Shown: piece after piece, positions 1 through 13,080 of the stretch
Numbering within the stretch: position 1 is the first letter of the stretch
Layout: each line of letters starts with the position of its first letter
Source of the DNA: Capitella teleta
Taxonomy: Eukaryota; Annelida; Polychaeta; Capitellidae
DNA: 64,000 bases
Assembly: GCA_000328365.1 (NCBI GenBank)
Contig: KB311229.1
Location: 4,931-68,930 of the forward strand
Reading direction: 5' to 3'
Program-made: the position numbers and the translations under genes
Notes under the pieces: generated by a model
Told to the model about the DNA's origin: nothing
What the model saw: only the letters and a program-made list of their open reading frames with translations
Databases searched by the model: none

Positions 1-472
1 AAAGTCATTTTAGGGCAAACAAGTCGTTTTAGGGCAAACAACTCGTTTTAGGGCAAACAACTCGTTTTAGGGCAAACAAAGTCATTTTAGGGCAAACAAG
101 TCGTTTTAGGGCAAACAAAGTCATTTTAGGGCAAACAAAGTCATTTTAGGGCAAACAAAAAAAAAATCTCATTTTAGGGCAAACAAAGTCATTTTAGGGC
201 AAACAAAGTCATTTTAGGGCAAACAAAAAAATCTCATTTTAGGGCAAACAAAGTCATTTTAGGGCAAACAACTCGTTTTAGGGCAAACAAAAAAATCTCA
301 TTTTAGGGCAAACAACTCATTTTAGGGCAAACAAAAAAATCTCATTTTAGGGCAAACAAAGTCATTTTAGGGCAAACAAAGTCATTTTAGGGCAAACAAG
401 TCGTTTTAGGGCAAACAAGTCGTTTTAGGGCAAACAAAGTCATTTTAGGGCAAACAAAGTCATTTTAGGGTT
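1..472. repeat. 20-bp tandem satellite
   Basis: About two dozen head-to-tail copies of a unit near 20 bp with the core TTTTAGGGCAAACAA, separated by AGTCA, GTCG or CTCG variants. Some units have an expanded A-run before TCTCATTTTAGGG. The array starts at base 1, so its true left end is outside the window. No ORF or palindrome is present. The unit contains TTTTAGGG, which resembles telomere repeat variants but is embedded in a longer period. Confidence 0.95.
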
Positions 473-929
473 TTAGGCAGACCCCTACTCATTTGCACAT
501 CTTGCAGCTCCACACATCGTCGGAGTTGGCTTCTCTCTCTTCTCGATCGAGTCTCCTCTATATCAGCGGTCACACAAAACTTCTGGATTTTCTTCTTTTC
601 ATCTCACATGCTTGGGAACAGTTAGGGATCATTCTTCGGTCTTTATCTGATCATAGGTCGGGAATATTCATTCTTTGGAATATAATTTAACACCCAAGAA
701 TGGAAAGAAATATTGCGTAAAAGAAAATTATGATTTTAATCAATATAAATGGGCCCAGAAAATTAAATATTGTAAAAAATCAAAATGTCATTACATGTAT
801 ATATCATGTACAAGTATGTGTATACAATGTAGTTTATCTTCAGTTAAAATTAAACAGGGGTAAATAAGATAGCATTAAGCTTGTTCGCCTGTTATATATA
901 ATTATTGAGTCATTAAAAACCTTACTATA
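473..929. other. No gene recognised
   Basis: AT-rich unique sequence between the satellite and a mariner-like element. The short open frames here have no recognisable motif and no convincing splice sites. Confidence 0.5.
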
Positions 930-1655
930 TACGAGGGTTGTTCGAAAAGTTTTCGGTCTAACATAGAACACGCGATACTAGAGACGTGAAAATTGGATGT
1001 TAGATAGAGCAACTATTCACAAGATCACACGTGGCGTTGTTATTTCCCTGGAAAAACTAGTTTTTGTTTGTGCGCACTTCTACCGATAGCACTGTCAAAG
1101 CCTTATTTCGGGCGCCAAAAGTTTGATTTATGGGCCTCTCATAACACTTTCTCGCAACATCTGATCACTGTTTTTAATCGAGTGCACTACTTGTTTATTG
1201 GCATTCGAAATTAAATGGAATTCCGATGACCATATATATTTATTAAATTTGGAAATTGCACTAGGGAGGTGCATAAGAAAATACCCGATAATACTAGATC
1301 ATTCCTTGAGAGTAAAACCTATTCAACATTTTGGCCACAATATCAGTGGTAAATATTGGTTCTACCATGTCATAAATGATACCTTTACGAAACACACTAA
1401 ACCTTTTTTTTACCCCATGACCTGATTTCATACCCAATTTTAGGTATTTTCCGAAGCGCAGATTTTGGATATGTTGTGCAGCTTCCAATTCTGCATTGGG
1501 TGAACTAAATATAATTTCTGTTGCAATTTTGTCCGGGTCCCCCCCCCCCCCCCCCCTCCTTTTGAAGCTTCATTGACTGGACAAAAAGGCCAAATTTTGA
1601 CTTTCGGTGTTCACGCCTTCAATGCTAGGCCGAGAACTTTCGAACAACCCTCGTA
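930..1655. mobile_element. Mariner-like non-autonomous DNA transposon
   Basis: The left end TACGAGGGTTGTTCGAAAAG and the right end (reverse complement CGAGGGTTGTTCGAAAGTTC) form inverted terminal repeats typical of mariner elements. Both ends are flanked by TA, the mariner target duplication. The inside is about 720 bp, has no recognisable transposase and contains a run of about 17 C. A related copy lies at 62271-63269 and shares the first 250 bp. Confidence 0.85.
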
Positions 1656-2557
1656 TACACTTTATAATGAATGACATTCCACTGGTACAGAACAATCACG
1701 AAGGAAGTGCAGTCACATAGGTTGTTCTCAGGTCCAAAGGGAAAGTGGAAATTATGACATGGACACTTTTTTTGAGACATAGGGCAGGCACAAGCAATTC
1801 TCCCTAATTCATAATAGTGTAAGCCCAGGTCAGGGTTTGTAGCAAAACAAAAAAAAAAAAAAAAAACGAAGAAAAAGATATATATATATAGATATAGAAA
1901 CCCCACATATCATATCAATCAAACACCGTTATAGAAACAAAGTACATATTCTACTTTGGTTGCTGTTGCAATAATATTTGTAATTCTTTATTGCAATGCT
2001 TAGCTTTTTTTTATTTTTTTTTTTTTATTAAAGTTTTCCCTCTTCCACATGTATTATTACCAGATTTCAGCTGTTGGGATAAGTATATACATTATTACAA
2101 ATCGAGATACATTTATGTATTCTTTCCATTTTGAACAATTAGCCATAGCCCTTTCTGGTGAAGTTTAAATACTGCTGATCAATGTGATAAGATAGCGTTA
2201 TCAATGTTTTAAGACTAACAGTTACCCAATTCACTTCATTATAACATGTATATGAATGTATGTATAATTATACATGTCTATATTAATATATTATTAACAT
2301 GATAAACAATAAAAGTGATATACATGTAGTGACAAATAATAGGAGACAAGCAGATCAAGGAAAATAGAAACTTCACTGAGCTCCTGTCTGATTTTGTAAT
2401 TATATTTTTTTTTTCCCCACCAAAAATTGTAGACGTAATATATACCGTAACAACGAAAGAACACCTCAATGCATGCAAAAGTCAAAATTGGTGGTTGCAT
2501 GTGTGCGCAAGGTGAAGCTTGTGTCTTTACGTTTTCATTTTTGCTGAGCTGGAGACC
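1656..2557. other. 3' flank of TIR-STING copy 1
   Basis: AT-rich sequence downstream (on the minus strand) of the copy 1 stop codon. It probably holds the 3' UTR. Several T-rich tracts would read as A-rich on the transcript. No coding sequence is recognised. Confidence 0.4.
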
Positions 2558-4257
2558 TCAGCCAGAGGCCTCAGCCGCCACCATTGCTTCAATCTTCAGT
2601 TCGTACTCAATCATGTCACAAAGCAGCTGAGACAAACTCTCCTTCTCATGCACCTCACTGCTGCTCTGAACAGCCACATCTGAAAAGAAAGCACGAGAAT
2701 TATTTTATCAACTGTATATAGTTCTATGATAATTCTTTGGGAAAGTGATGACAGAGAGGGAAAGAGACTCACCCCTATAGGGAAGAAGGACAAAGTCCTT
2801 GCAATCTGCGGCATTGGGGTGACCAAGGATCTCCTTGAGCTTTTCTCTGAAGAGCAGACTTTGGTGGTTTCGGCCTTCGTTGCTGAGACCTGCGATTCCA
2901 CCGGAAGCCATTTCATACAAGGATCTCAAAGGAGTGCAGAACTCGCCCAAGAAGAGATAAGTCTGGAAAAAAACACAAAGTTAAGAAATATCTTACTTAA
3001 TATCTCTACTGAGTACTGACACATAGTTAGGAAATGTCTTCATTATATTCCTACTCACTTTGTTCTTATCACGAGGATCAGTGACTTGATGAACAGCCGT
3101 CTTGTAATTCCTCATCACATTTCCCGAGATGCTCACAGAGAACTCAACAGCTCCAATGGTTTTCACGTTCTCGTCTTCTTTGTCGAAAGATGATGGGCAG
3201 ATGCTCGTTTCGGGCAGAATAGCGATGAACTTCTTCAAGAAAGGAGTTCCTGATTTGGCGAACTCAGATTCATTGACCCTCTGTCTCAACCCAGGCAGAA
3301 TGAGTTTCAGGTAACCGTAGTAGTAAGACCAAGCAAGACCATGTCCAATGTCTCCTGGGGTTATCAAATCGGTCACCGTGGAGCTTGCTGAAAAGGAGAC
3401 ATTACTTGCAAAGAAGATACATTTAAAAACCCGCCGTGTTTAACACTGGGTTGGTGATGTGGATGGCGTCTGGGAGGTTTTTGTGAGGTATATGCACGTG
3501 TTTAACTGACTTAAGCGGTCAATCTCTTCAAAATCAAAGTGGGTCAGTTTTGCTGTATTTACTTTCACATATTTTGCTCATTGCATATTCTTAAGCACCG
3601 GATACAATATGATGTAAAATAGACATCATTCTGAATCTAATTTTACAATTGCATCATGTGTCCATCCACCCAACTCCGACTCAATAGACACATTAATCTG
3701 CAGGTTACTTGTCACGTACCTTTGAGACCCTCGATCAGGCGATCAAACCATCCTGCCTTCCTCATTTCGATACAGTTCACTGCTTTGATGGAGGTTGGAA
3801 CATCCACTATGTCCACACTGAACAAGAAGAGAACAAATTTAAAAAACTGATGCAGAATGCCATAGAACTTACTCCATCAGAAGTGGAATCAGGGTCACTT
3901 TCTTCTCAGAATACATTTTACGGGAAGCCTCGGCAACTTCAAATTCCATGTAGGAAGATTTGAGAAAATTCTTCGAAACCAAGAGAACAACTTTCTGGCT
4001 GTTCTGAATTCCTTCAATAATCAATTTCAGAACTGGCATGCCGGGCTGTAAGGTAAAAAAACTGATTGAAACAGGAGTTCAGAGCCAATCAGAGACAATA
4101 CCTGAAAATCCCGATTTGGGTAGCAGCATTTGAATCCTTTTTTTTCCAATTTCTCCAGAATTTCCAGTGCTCTTTCCTGATCGGACGATCCATGAGACAT
4201 AAACACATGATGTTTCTCTCCGGACTTCAGATCTGGAGAACCATTTGAGGATGTCAT
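2558..4257 (-). CDS. TIR-STING fusion protein, copy 1 (355 aa, 6 coding exons)
   Basis: Predicted soluble innate-immune sensor: an N-terminal TIR domain joined to a STING cyclic-dinucleotide-binding domain. Coding exons on the minus strand are 4257-4102, 4045-3873, 3817-3720, 3387-3059, 2962-2773 and 2679-2558. All introns are GT-AG and phases close to 1068 nt. TIR spans about residues 16-142: strand A reads HHVFMSH, and the SSYMEFE segment supplies Glu88 at the position of the NADase glutamate. STING spans about 150-340: [18 protein letters not shown] aligns with human GLAWSYYIGYLRLILPEL. Residues matching human S162/Y163/Y167, R238/Y240 and E260/T263/P264 are S163/Y164/Y168, R235/Y237 and E259/T262/P263. 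There are no transmembrane helices and no pLxIS tail. An acceptor lies just before the ATG and a donor near 4321, suggesting a short 5' UTR intron. An in-frame upstream ATG at 4308 would add a hydrophobic leader, but only if that intron is retained. Ligand and NADase activity are inferred. Confidence 0.93.
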
Positions 4258-6940
<2,683 letters not shown>

Positions 6941-7262
6941 ATCTTCCTGCCATGTTAAATCCCATAGGATGGTGAGGTGACACAACCATATCATGAATAT
7001 TACATGACTTCATGTAAAATAATTAAGCATCCATTTCATTATGGGCGGTCTTACAGCCTCATGACCCCTCCCGTCCCCAATTAATACATACAGGGTGATC
7101 TTGTAAGGTAATCTTCTCCCCATGTTAAATTCCCATAGGACGGTGGGTCACGCAACCATATCATGAATATTACATGAGTTCATGTGAAAGAATTAAGCAT
7201 CCACTTCATCCACCTGGTATTCTGGGCGGTCTTACAGCCTCATAACCCCTCCAATCCATAAT
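6941..7262. repeat. Tandem pair of a dispersed ~140-bp repeat
   Basis: Two direct copies, about 6941-7078 and 7111-7262, share the blocks CATGTTAAAT, CAACCATATCATGAATATTA and GGGCGGTCTTACAGCCTCAT. A third copy lies inverted at about 10832-10966. The sequence is noncoding and no terminal inverted repeats are evident, so the family is not identified. The copies flank the unidentified gene at 7543-10333. Confidence 0.85.
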
Positions 7263-7542
7263 TAACCATTGCCTCATGACTCCTCCCATCTCCTGTGATC
7301 GAATTCCCACACAATTAATTTTTCACTGCAATATATCCTCATAATTATAAATCTCCATTAGATGCTCAAGCTTATTTTGTAACATATGCAGCAAATACCG
7401 AAGGCTAACATAGGTTTATCCGGGGTAAAAAAATAATTCTGGCAATAGGTTTTGAAATGAGACGATCTGTGTATTTCTGAAGGCATATGTAATGTAGTCA
7501 TGCTCATTGCAAAAACAATATAACTCAAGAATTGTAAAATAT

Positions 7543-10333
7543 TCATAATTTTATTCCGCGGTTTTTAATGAGAAGCCTGTTCCTCTGGTCTGTCTTGATT
7601 CTTTTCAGAGAATCCCCTTTCACAATCTGTTAAAAAATAGCCATTCATGAGTCATTTATTATGCAGTTTCTTGTAGTACAACAGCAGACCAGTAGTCGAT
7701 ACGGGGAGTACAGAGTACCATGGCAATATGAGTGGTTCTCCTTAGATTTAACAATGTGGTGCTTTCATCAGCCCTTCTAGGGGCAACTACGTCTATGCTC
7801 CTGCAGGTCAAGGACAACTTCTTTTATGATGAGGCAATCAGCCTGGCAGGCACAGCGGCTGATTTTGGGGAATGTTTAGGGGGCACCAAATAGCACAGTT
7901 GTTTAAACCGCTGTCTGCATTCCTATGCCGACCGTGGGGATCGAGGTCCCGGGTTCGAGACCCGATCAGGCCACGGACGTTATGATTGTGAATTACAATT
8001 GTAATTCTTGGGTGACTCAGCAGTGCTGCCCAACTGCGTAACAAGGCCAGGCACTGTGTACTACTGTCTATGGTGGTATACAGGATAAAGAACCCTTGGG
8101 ATTTATCGATAAGAGTAAGGGGAAACCCCGGTCCCGGGCCTTCTGTTCTGGCGCCCGTACCACGCGAATGGGTTGGGTGGAGCCGTAAAACCCCATCACT
8201 CACTCACTCAGGGAATGTTTAAGTGATTGTCTGAAATAAACAATACAATACAACAGTGCCTCACAAAAGTCTGAGTTGAATGCTTTCCATATGAACTTAT
8301 TCGGCTGAGTTTCAAGTATATTTGTCTGACCTTCAACTGAGCCTGCTGCTCCTCATCCAGAAATGTCTCGTCGTCTGCATGTATGAGGCAGGGATTAAAA
8401 ATAGCAAAAAGTAATTCCGGAAAAGCATGTCTTGGGAGTGCTCTTTTAAATTCTCCATCACAATGGCCAGAAATGGGTCATGTATCCGTTTCAGAGTTAA
8501 ACTGTAAATATAATTCACTTAGGATGAATGGTGGCATCTCCTCCTCTTCACTTGCCTTGTGGTCTATGCCATCCAGAGTGAGTACACTCAGGTGGTTTGG
8601 AGGATCAACCATGTTGCTGCCCTATCCCCCTTCTAGCCTCCTCAGTGTATGAAATGTTTTTATTACTTGGTAATGTATGTCTACCAAATTGATTGCTGCT
8701 CTCTGTAAACAAGATCGGTGTTGTCGAAGGATTAAAAGTTTATGCAAACCTGGAAGCATTTTGGAAAAGTTCCGTGGTGTAAGGAGGGGCAGTAGGTCGT
8801 GCAACATGACCAGGATGAAAATGAACTCATGCAGGTGTAACATCATTCCTCTTTCCTGCTCTTGATGTCCATGATAATGGCAGCAATGCAATGGATGCTC
8901 TGGATGAGCACATAATCTTTTTTTATCAGCGTAGTGACCTGAAGAACATGATGAGACTAACATAAATTATTATAAATATACTTATGCCTCCTTTGGCTCC
9001 AACCATGACCAATAACAATAATGAGGTGTGCAAGACAACATCATATCATGCAACATGAATTGCTGGGGATAGTAAAATATTAAACAAAGTGGCATGCTCA
9101 AGCTATATTGCTGTTAAATCACGGTTCTACATAGAACATAATTAATGAACATCTTATTTAGGAGTTTCGATGAACAATCGTGTACAGTTGTTAGTAAAAC
9201 AAACCAAACGCAGAGATGTGTGAAACATCAAAATAATGAGAATGAATGTCTGCATAGCTTCGAGTAATATGGCTCAATCTACAGTTTGAGGAAATAAAAA
9301 CATGATGTTCATTCTGAGCTTTTGCTGGACTTGAATAACGATGTTCTTTCAAAATAAAAATTAAACTATTTCTTAAAGCTCTCACTTATGCAAAACAAAT
9401 TGCAAAGTAAAATGAGATGACCAACTCTCAATCAAATGCTGGTAAATTATTGCATTTCCTTGAGTTATAGATACAATCATTTCCATGGCTCTTGATAAAT
9501 TATTGAAGAGGCATAGAGTTCTTTATAAATCCTCACGCTATGCAAATTGGAGAAACTTTGAACATAATTATATCTTAATAAGCATGCAATGAAAAATTTG
9601 CCAATAGTTTCAGAATGAATGCCGCAATCTTTTTAAAAGCAACTCTTAGAATAAGTATTACGACTTCTGAAAATATCATTGTAAACTGGCATCGAACTTA
9701 CTAGTAAAGAGTCCAGTGGGCCATCTCTAGAATTGGTCCAAGAACCACATCAAGGTCTTATATGTGCTATAAAGAATTATTCATTCGATCAAGAGCATTC
9801 TAGTATACACATCATAACACACCTTAAAAGCTTTAGTTTCTTCCCCTTCTTCAAGTGCTGCTTGGCAAAGCACTTTAGTTCTCCAACCTGGAATAATTGC
9901 GCTTGCACAATGCATAAACATAATCACATCACGATTAAAAGAAAATAAATGAATGAGACATAATGCATGTTAGAAGAAATATATAAGGTGCTAGAGACTT
10001 TGAAAAAACTTACTGCATCACTCAGCCACTGCAAGATGGTAAATAGCTCCACATCTGGGAGGACAATGCCATCCCTGCAGGCTGTCAGATAACCTGCATG
10101 GTCTCTCACCCTCTCTCCAGTTGAAGAGACAATTATGCAGTTGTCCACTTGAAGGGGGACTGAATCTCTAACCTCAAAAATTGCTGACTAAGATTCAATG
10201 AAAATCCTCTATCTGAAAAAAGAAAGAAAGGAATAGTGCCTTCTCTCAACGTATAAGTACTATTCTCAACACAAATTTTAAAATCCCGGAGAGGGTTGCC
10301 CGATTTGCTTAAAAACACAAATTTAATTGTCAT
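7543..10333 (-). CDS. Unidentified multi-exon gene between the TIR-STING paralogues
   Basis: Minus-strand exons supported by splice signals: 10333-10240, 10183-10014, 9887-9823, possibly a 25-nt microexon 9726-9702, then 8938-8667, 8621-8519, 8374-8331 and 7626-7543 (stop). Phases join in the first three or four exons and in the last four. The link across 9701-8939 is unresolved, so an exon is missing or two genes are present. The first intron needs a GC-AG boundary. The N-terminus (MTIKFVFLSKSGNP, then TLREAIFEVRDS) has strand and helix spacing like the ubiquitin-like start of FIP200/RB1CC1 or the TBK1 ubiquitin-like domain. This is weak, and I do not name it. Later exons give leucine-rich helices (LLPLLTPRNFSKMLPGLHKL), an acidic stretch ASEEEEMPPFIL and a basic C-terminus RNRLLIKNRGIKL. 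A SINE sits in the last intron. The start could be an upstream in-frame ATG near 10363. Confidence 0.5.
7868..8221 (+). mobile_element. tRNA-derived SINE with 11-bp target-site duplication
   Basis: The element body is about 7879-8210. Its head has a tRNA-like A box (TAGCACAGTTG) and a perfect B box (GGTTCGAGACC), so it is Pol III type. The tail ends in ATCACTCACTCACTCA. The 11-mer GGGAATGTTTA occurs on both sides (7868-7878 and 8211-8221), the mark of LINE-mediated insertion. It lies in the last intron of the minus-strand gene. Two further copies are at 10966-11266 and 40488-40682. Confidence 0.93.
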
Positions 10334-10831
10334 TATAGCACTCGTTTTGCTGTTGCTGCTCATCCATGGACCACATATATGCCTATCAGTCAAGTATATT
10401 ATTTAATTCCTGTTGAATGGTCAGCTAGAGTATCAAAGATTCAGATCAGAGATAGCTCCTCCAGAGGTACCAGTATATAGTACACTGCCTCAAGGAATAT
10501 TCCAGGCAGCTAGCATAACGAAATGAAAAGCTGTGTGCTTGAGACAATTATATTTCAGCAAGTTGAAAGTCATAAGGAAGTTGTGTCAAATGTCTATGGC
10601 ATCTCATATCCTGATAATATGAATCAAATAAATTTCAAAGAAGATTTGATCAAAATTGCCACAAATTAGGGCTTGAAGCAATAAGCATCATCCTGTTCCT
10701 TCTTGACTTTCAAATTACATGTATCACATTTCAGGAAAGAAAGCTAATGTTTCAGCAGGTGAAGGGAGATACGGGTACGTTAGCCCCTCCACTGTTTGAG
10801 GGTAAGTTCTCGACCTAACATAGAATGAGAT
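10334..10831. other. Presumed upstream region of the unidentified gene
   Basis: AT-rich sequence upstream of the minus-strand start at 10333. No TATA box or second gene is evident. Confidence 0.3.
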
Positions 10832-10966
10832 GGAGATAGGAGGGGTCATAAGGCTGTAAGACCGCCCATAAACCAAGTGGATGAAGTGAATACTTAGTAC
10901 TTTTACATAAACTCATTTAATATTCATGATATGGTTGTGTGACCCCACTGTCCTATGAGAATTCAG
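10832..10966. repeat. Inverted copy of the 6941-7262 repeat
   Basis: The reverse complement matches the tandem pair at 6941-7262, including the blocks ATATTCATGATATGGTTGTG and GGCTGTAAGACCGCCCA. It abuts the second SINE copy. Confidence 0.85.
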
Positions 10967-11266
10967 GGAGCACCGAATAGCTAAATCGGTTTAATCGGCT
11001 GACTGCAATCCTATGCCGACCATGGTGGTCGAGGTCCCGGGTTCGAGATCCAATCAGGCCACGGGCGTGAATTATAATTGTAATCCGTTATAATTGTAAT
11101 TCTTGGGTGACTCTGCAGTGCTGCCCAACTGTGTAACAAGGCTGGACGCTGTCTACTACTGTCTATGGTGGTATGCAGGATAAAGGATGAGATTTATAAA
11201 TAAGAGTAAGGGGAAATCCCAGTTCCCGGCCTTCTGTCTTTGCGCCCGTATCATCCGATTGGTTGG
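10966..11266 (+). mobile_element. SINE copy 2, cut by an assembly gap
   Basis: Same family as 7879-8210: it starts GGGAGCACCGAATAGC, keeps a degraded B box (GGTTCGAGATCC) and the body block TAAGAGTAAGGGGAAATCCC. It contains a short internal duplication of TATAATTGTAAT. The 3' end is lost in the N run. Confidence 0.9.
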
Positions 11267-12029
11267 NNNNNNNNNNNNNNNNNNNNNNNNNNNNNNNNNN
11301 NNNNNNNNNNNNNNNNNNNNNNNNNNNNNNNNNNNNNNNNNNNNNNNNNNNNNNNNNNNNNNNNNNNNNNNNNNNNNNNNNNNNNNNNNNNNNNNNNNNN
11401 NNNNNNNNNNNNNNNNNNNNNNNNNNNNNNNNNNNNNNNNNNNNNNNNNNNNNNNNNNNNNNNNNNNNNNNNNNNNNNNNNNNNNNNNNNNNNNNNNNNN
11501 NNNNNNNNNNNNNNNNNNNNNNNNNNNNNNNNNNNNNNNNNNNNNNNNNNNNNNNNNNNNNNNNNNNNNNNNNNNNNNNNNNNNNNNNNNNNNNNNNNNN
11601 NNNNNNNNNNNNNNNNNNNNNNNNNNNNNNNNNNNNNNNNNNNNNNNNNNNNNNNNNNNNNNNNNNNNNNNNNNNNNNNNNNNNNNNNNNNNNNNNNNNN
11701 NNNNNNNNNNNNNNNNNNNNNNNNNNNNNNNNNNNNNNNNNNNNNNNNNNNNNNNNNNNNNNNNNNNNNNNNNNNNNNNNNNNNNNNNNNNNNNNNNNNN
11801 NNNNNNNNNNNNNNNNNNNNNNNNNNNNNNNNNNNNNNNNNNNNNNNNNNNNNNNNNNNNNNNNNNNNNNNNNNNNNNNNNNNNNNNNNNNNNNNNNNNN
11901 NNNNNNNNNNNNNNNNNNNNNNNNNNNNNNNNNNNNNNNNNNNNNNNNNNNNNNNNNNNNNNNNNNNNNNNNNNNNNNNNNNNNNNNNNNNNNNNNNNNN
12001 NNNNNNNNNNNNNNNNNNNNNNNNNNNNN
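11267..12029. other. Assembly gap (763 N)
   Basis: Run of N. Open frames that cross it carry no information. Confidence 1.
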
Positions 12030-12112
12030 GTATTCATCGGTCGGGAAGCGATGAGGGGGGCTCACTGGGTCAATCATTGGTCTGAAAGCGATGAAGGGGG
12101 CTGGCTGGGTCT
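12030..12112. repeat. Two tandem ~36-bp units at the gap edge
   Basis: Two diverged copies of a unit containing GCGATGAGGGGGGCTCACTG and GCGATGAAGGGGGCTGGCTG, each closing in GGGTC, directly follow the gap. The missing sequence is probably a longer array of this minisatellite. Confidence 0.7.
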
Positions 12113-12665
12113 TCCAATGTTTCTGATAATTAAGAACTGAAAGTAAAGAAATAATATAATTGCATGAAGGTTATTATGCTGTGAAAACAACATGACATGA
12201 TGATCGTTATTATGCTAAGAAAACAACATTCAACTACCTCTACACTTCTAATAAAGGAAGTCTTATCAACATACTCCAATTAGGAAAACAAGAAAGTTAT
12301 AGTTAGTTATAGCTAACAGTGACTGTACATAGGCCGACTAGGTCGAGTGCGTTATGATTAACCACAGGTGATGATTGACTTATAAATGTTTCATATTATG
12401 CGATATAACCGGTAGTTTGATTTTGACAGTCTCTCTTACATTCAAGTTTCGGTTGTGGTGGTTATGAGAGTAATGCAAGTGGTTATTTCACTTCCGAGTT
12501 TTGAGAACAGAGGCTTACCACTCAAGCCTTTTACTGAAATTCTACGAGATCTAATCTAATTAAGGCAGGTTTGAATGATATATTCTCTCACAATTATTGT
12601 CACTTCTTGGGGTCAGCTTCTCAGAATCTAAGCCTGTCATTAACTGACATACTACAGGGCAATTT
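12113..12665. other. No gene recognised
   Basis: Unique sequence. One copy of the 11-mer GCGTTATGATT lies at 12346-12356 (see findings). Confidence 0.4.
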
Positions 12666-13080
12666 AAGCGCTTGGCGTCGAGCGCCGGCCCGATGCCGAG
12701 TAGTTTCGTTCCAAGTAGCTGACATACTAGCACAGATTCTCGGGCGAGGTCTGTTCCAAGTAGCTAACATACTAGCACAGATTCTCGGGCGAGGTCTGTA
12801 TACCCATTGGGCTCGCTGTAGTATGTCAGCTACTGACATACTTATGATACTATAGCGAGCCCAAAACAGACCTCGCCCGAGAATCTGTACTACGTTCCAA
12901 GACTCTATATTGGTAACACAGATAAATCGGGCGAGGTCCATGTACCCAGCATGTAAGCCTAAGGTAGAGCCTGGTACCAAATTACGTCCGAAACCAGTAC
13001 CATAAATGATAAACCTACTTAAAATGGATCCGCAATGAAAAAAAGTGACATAATAGGTAGCTGACATGCTACAGCAAGAC
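12666..13080. repeat. Compound direct and inverted repeat, foldback-like
   Basis: Two direct copies of a ~45-bp unit (TTCCAAGTAGCT, then GATTCTCGGGCGAGGTCTGT) end near 12799. An imperfect palindrome at about 12808-12862 (GGGCTCGCT to AGCGAGCCC) follows. Next is an inverted copy of the unit end at 12866-12888 and a related CAGATAAATCGGGCGAGGTC block near 12920. A diverged relative in the other orientation lies at about 15080-15190. It is probably a foldback transposon family; no protein is encoded. Confidence 0.75.

Noticed and set aside
1-472. CRISPR-like array
   Set aside because: Units are contiguous with no unique spacers, and the context is animal nuclear DNA.
8331-8621. Pseudogene or selenocysteine reading because of an internal TGA
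   Set aside because: A phase-preserving short intron removes the TGA, and no selenocysteine element was sought or seen.
9260-9320. Third TIR exon (minus-strand NEHHVFISS resembles KHHVFMSH of copy 1)
   Set aside because: The match covers only about 7 residues, with no following TIR helix and no good splice sites; probably chance or a tiny relic.
11156-12140. Open frames of 260-317 codons
   Set aside because: They consist almost wholly of N and carry no sequence information.
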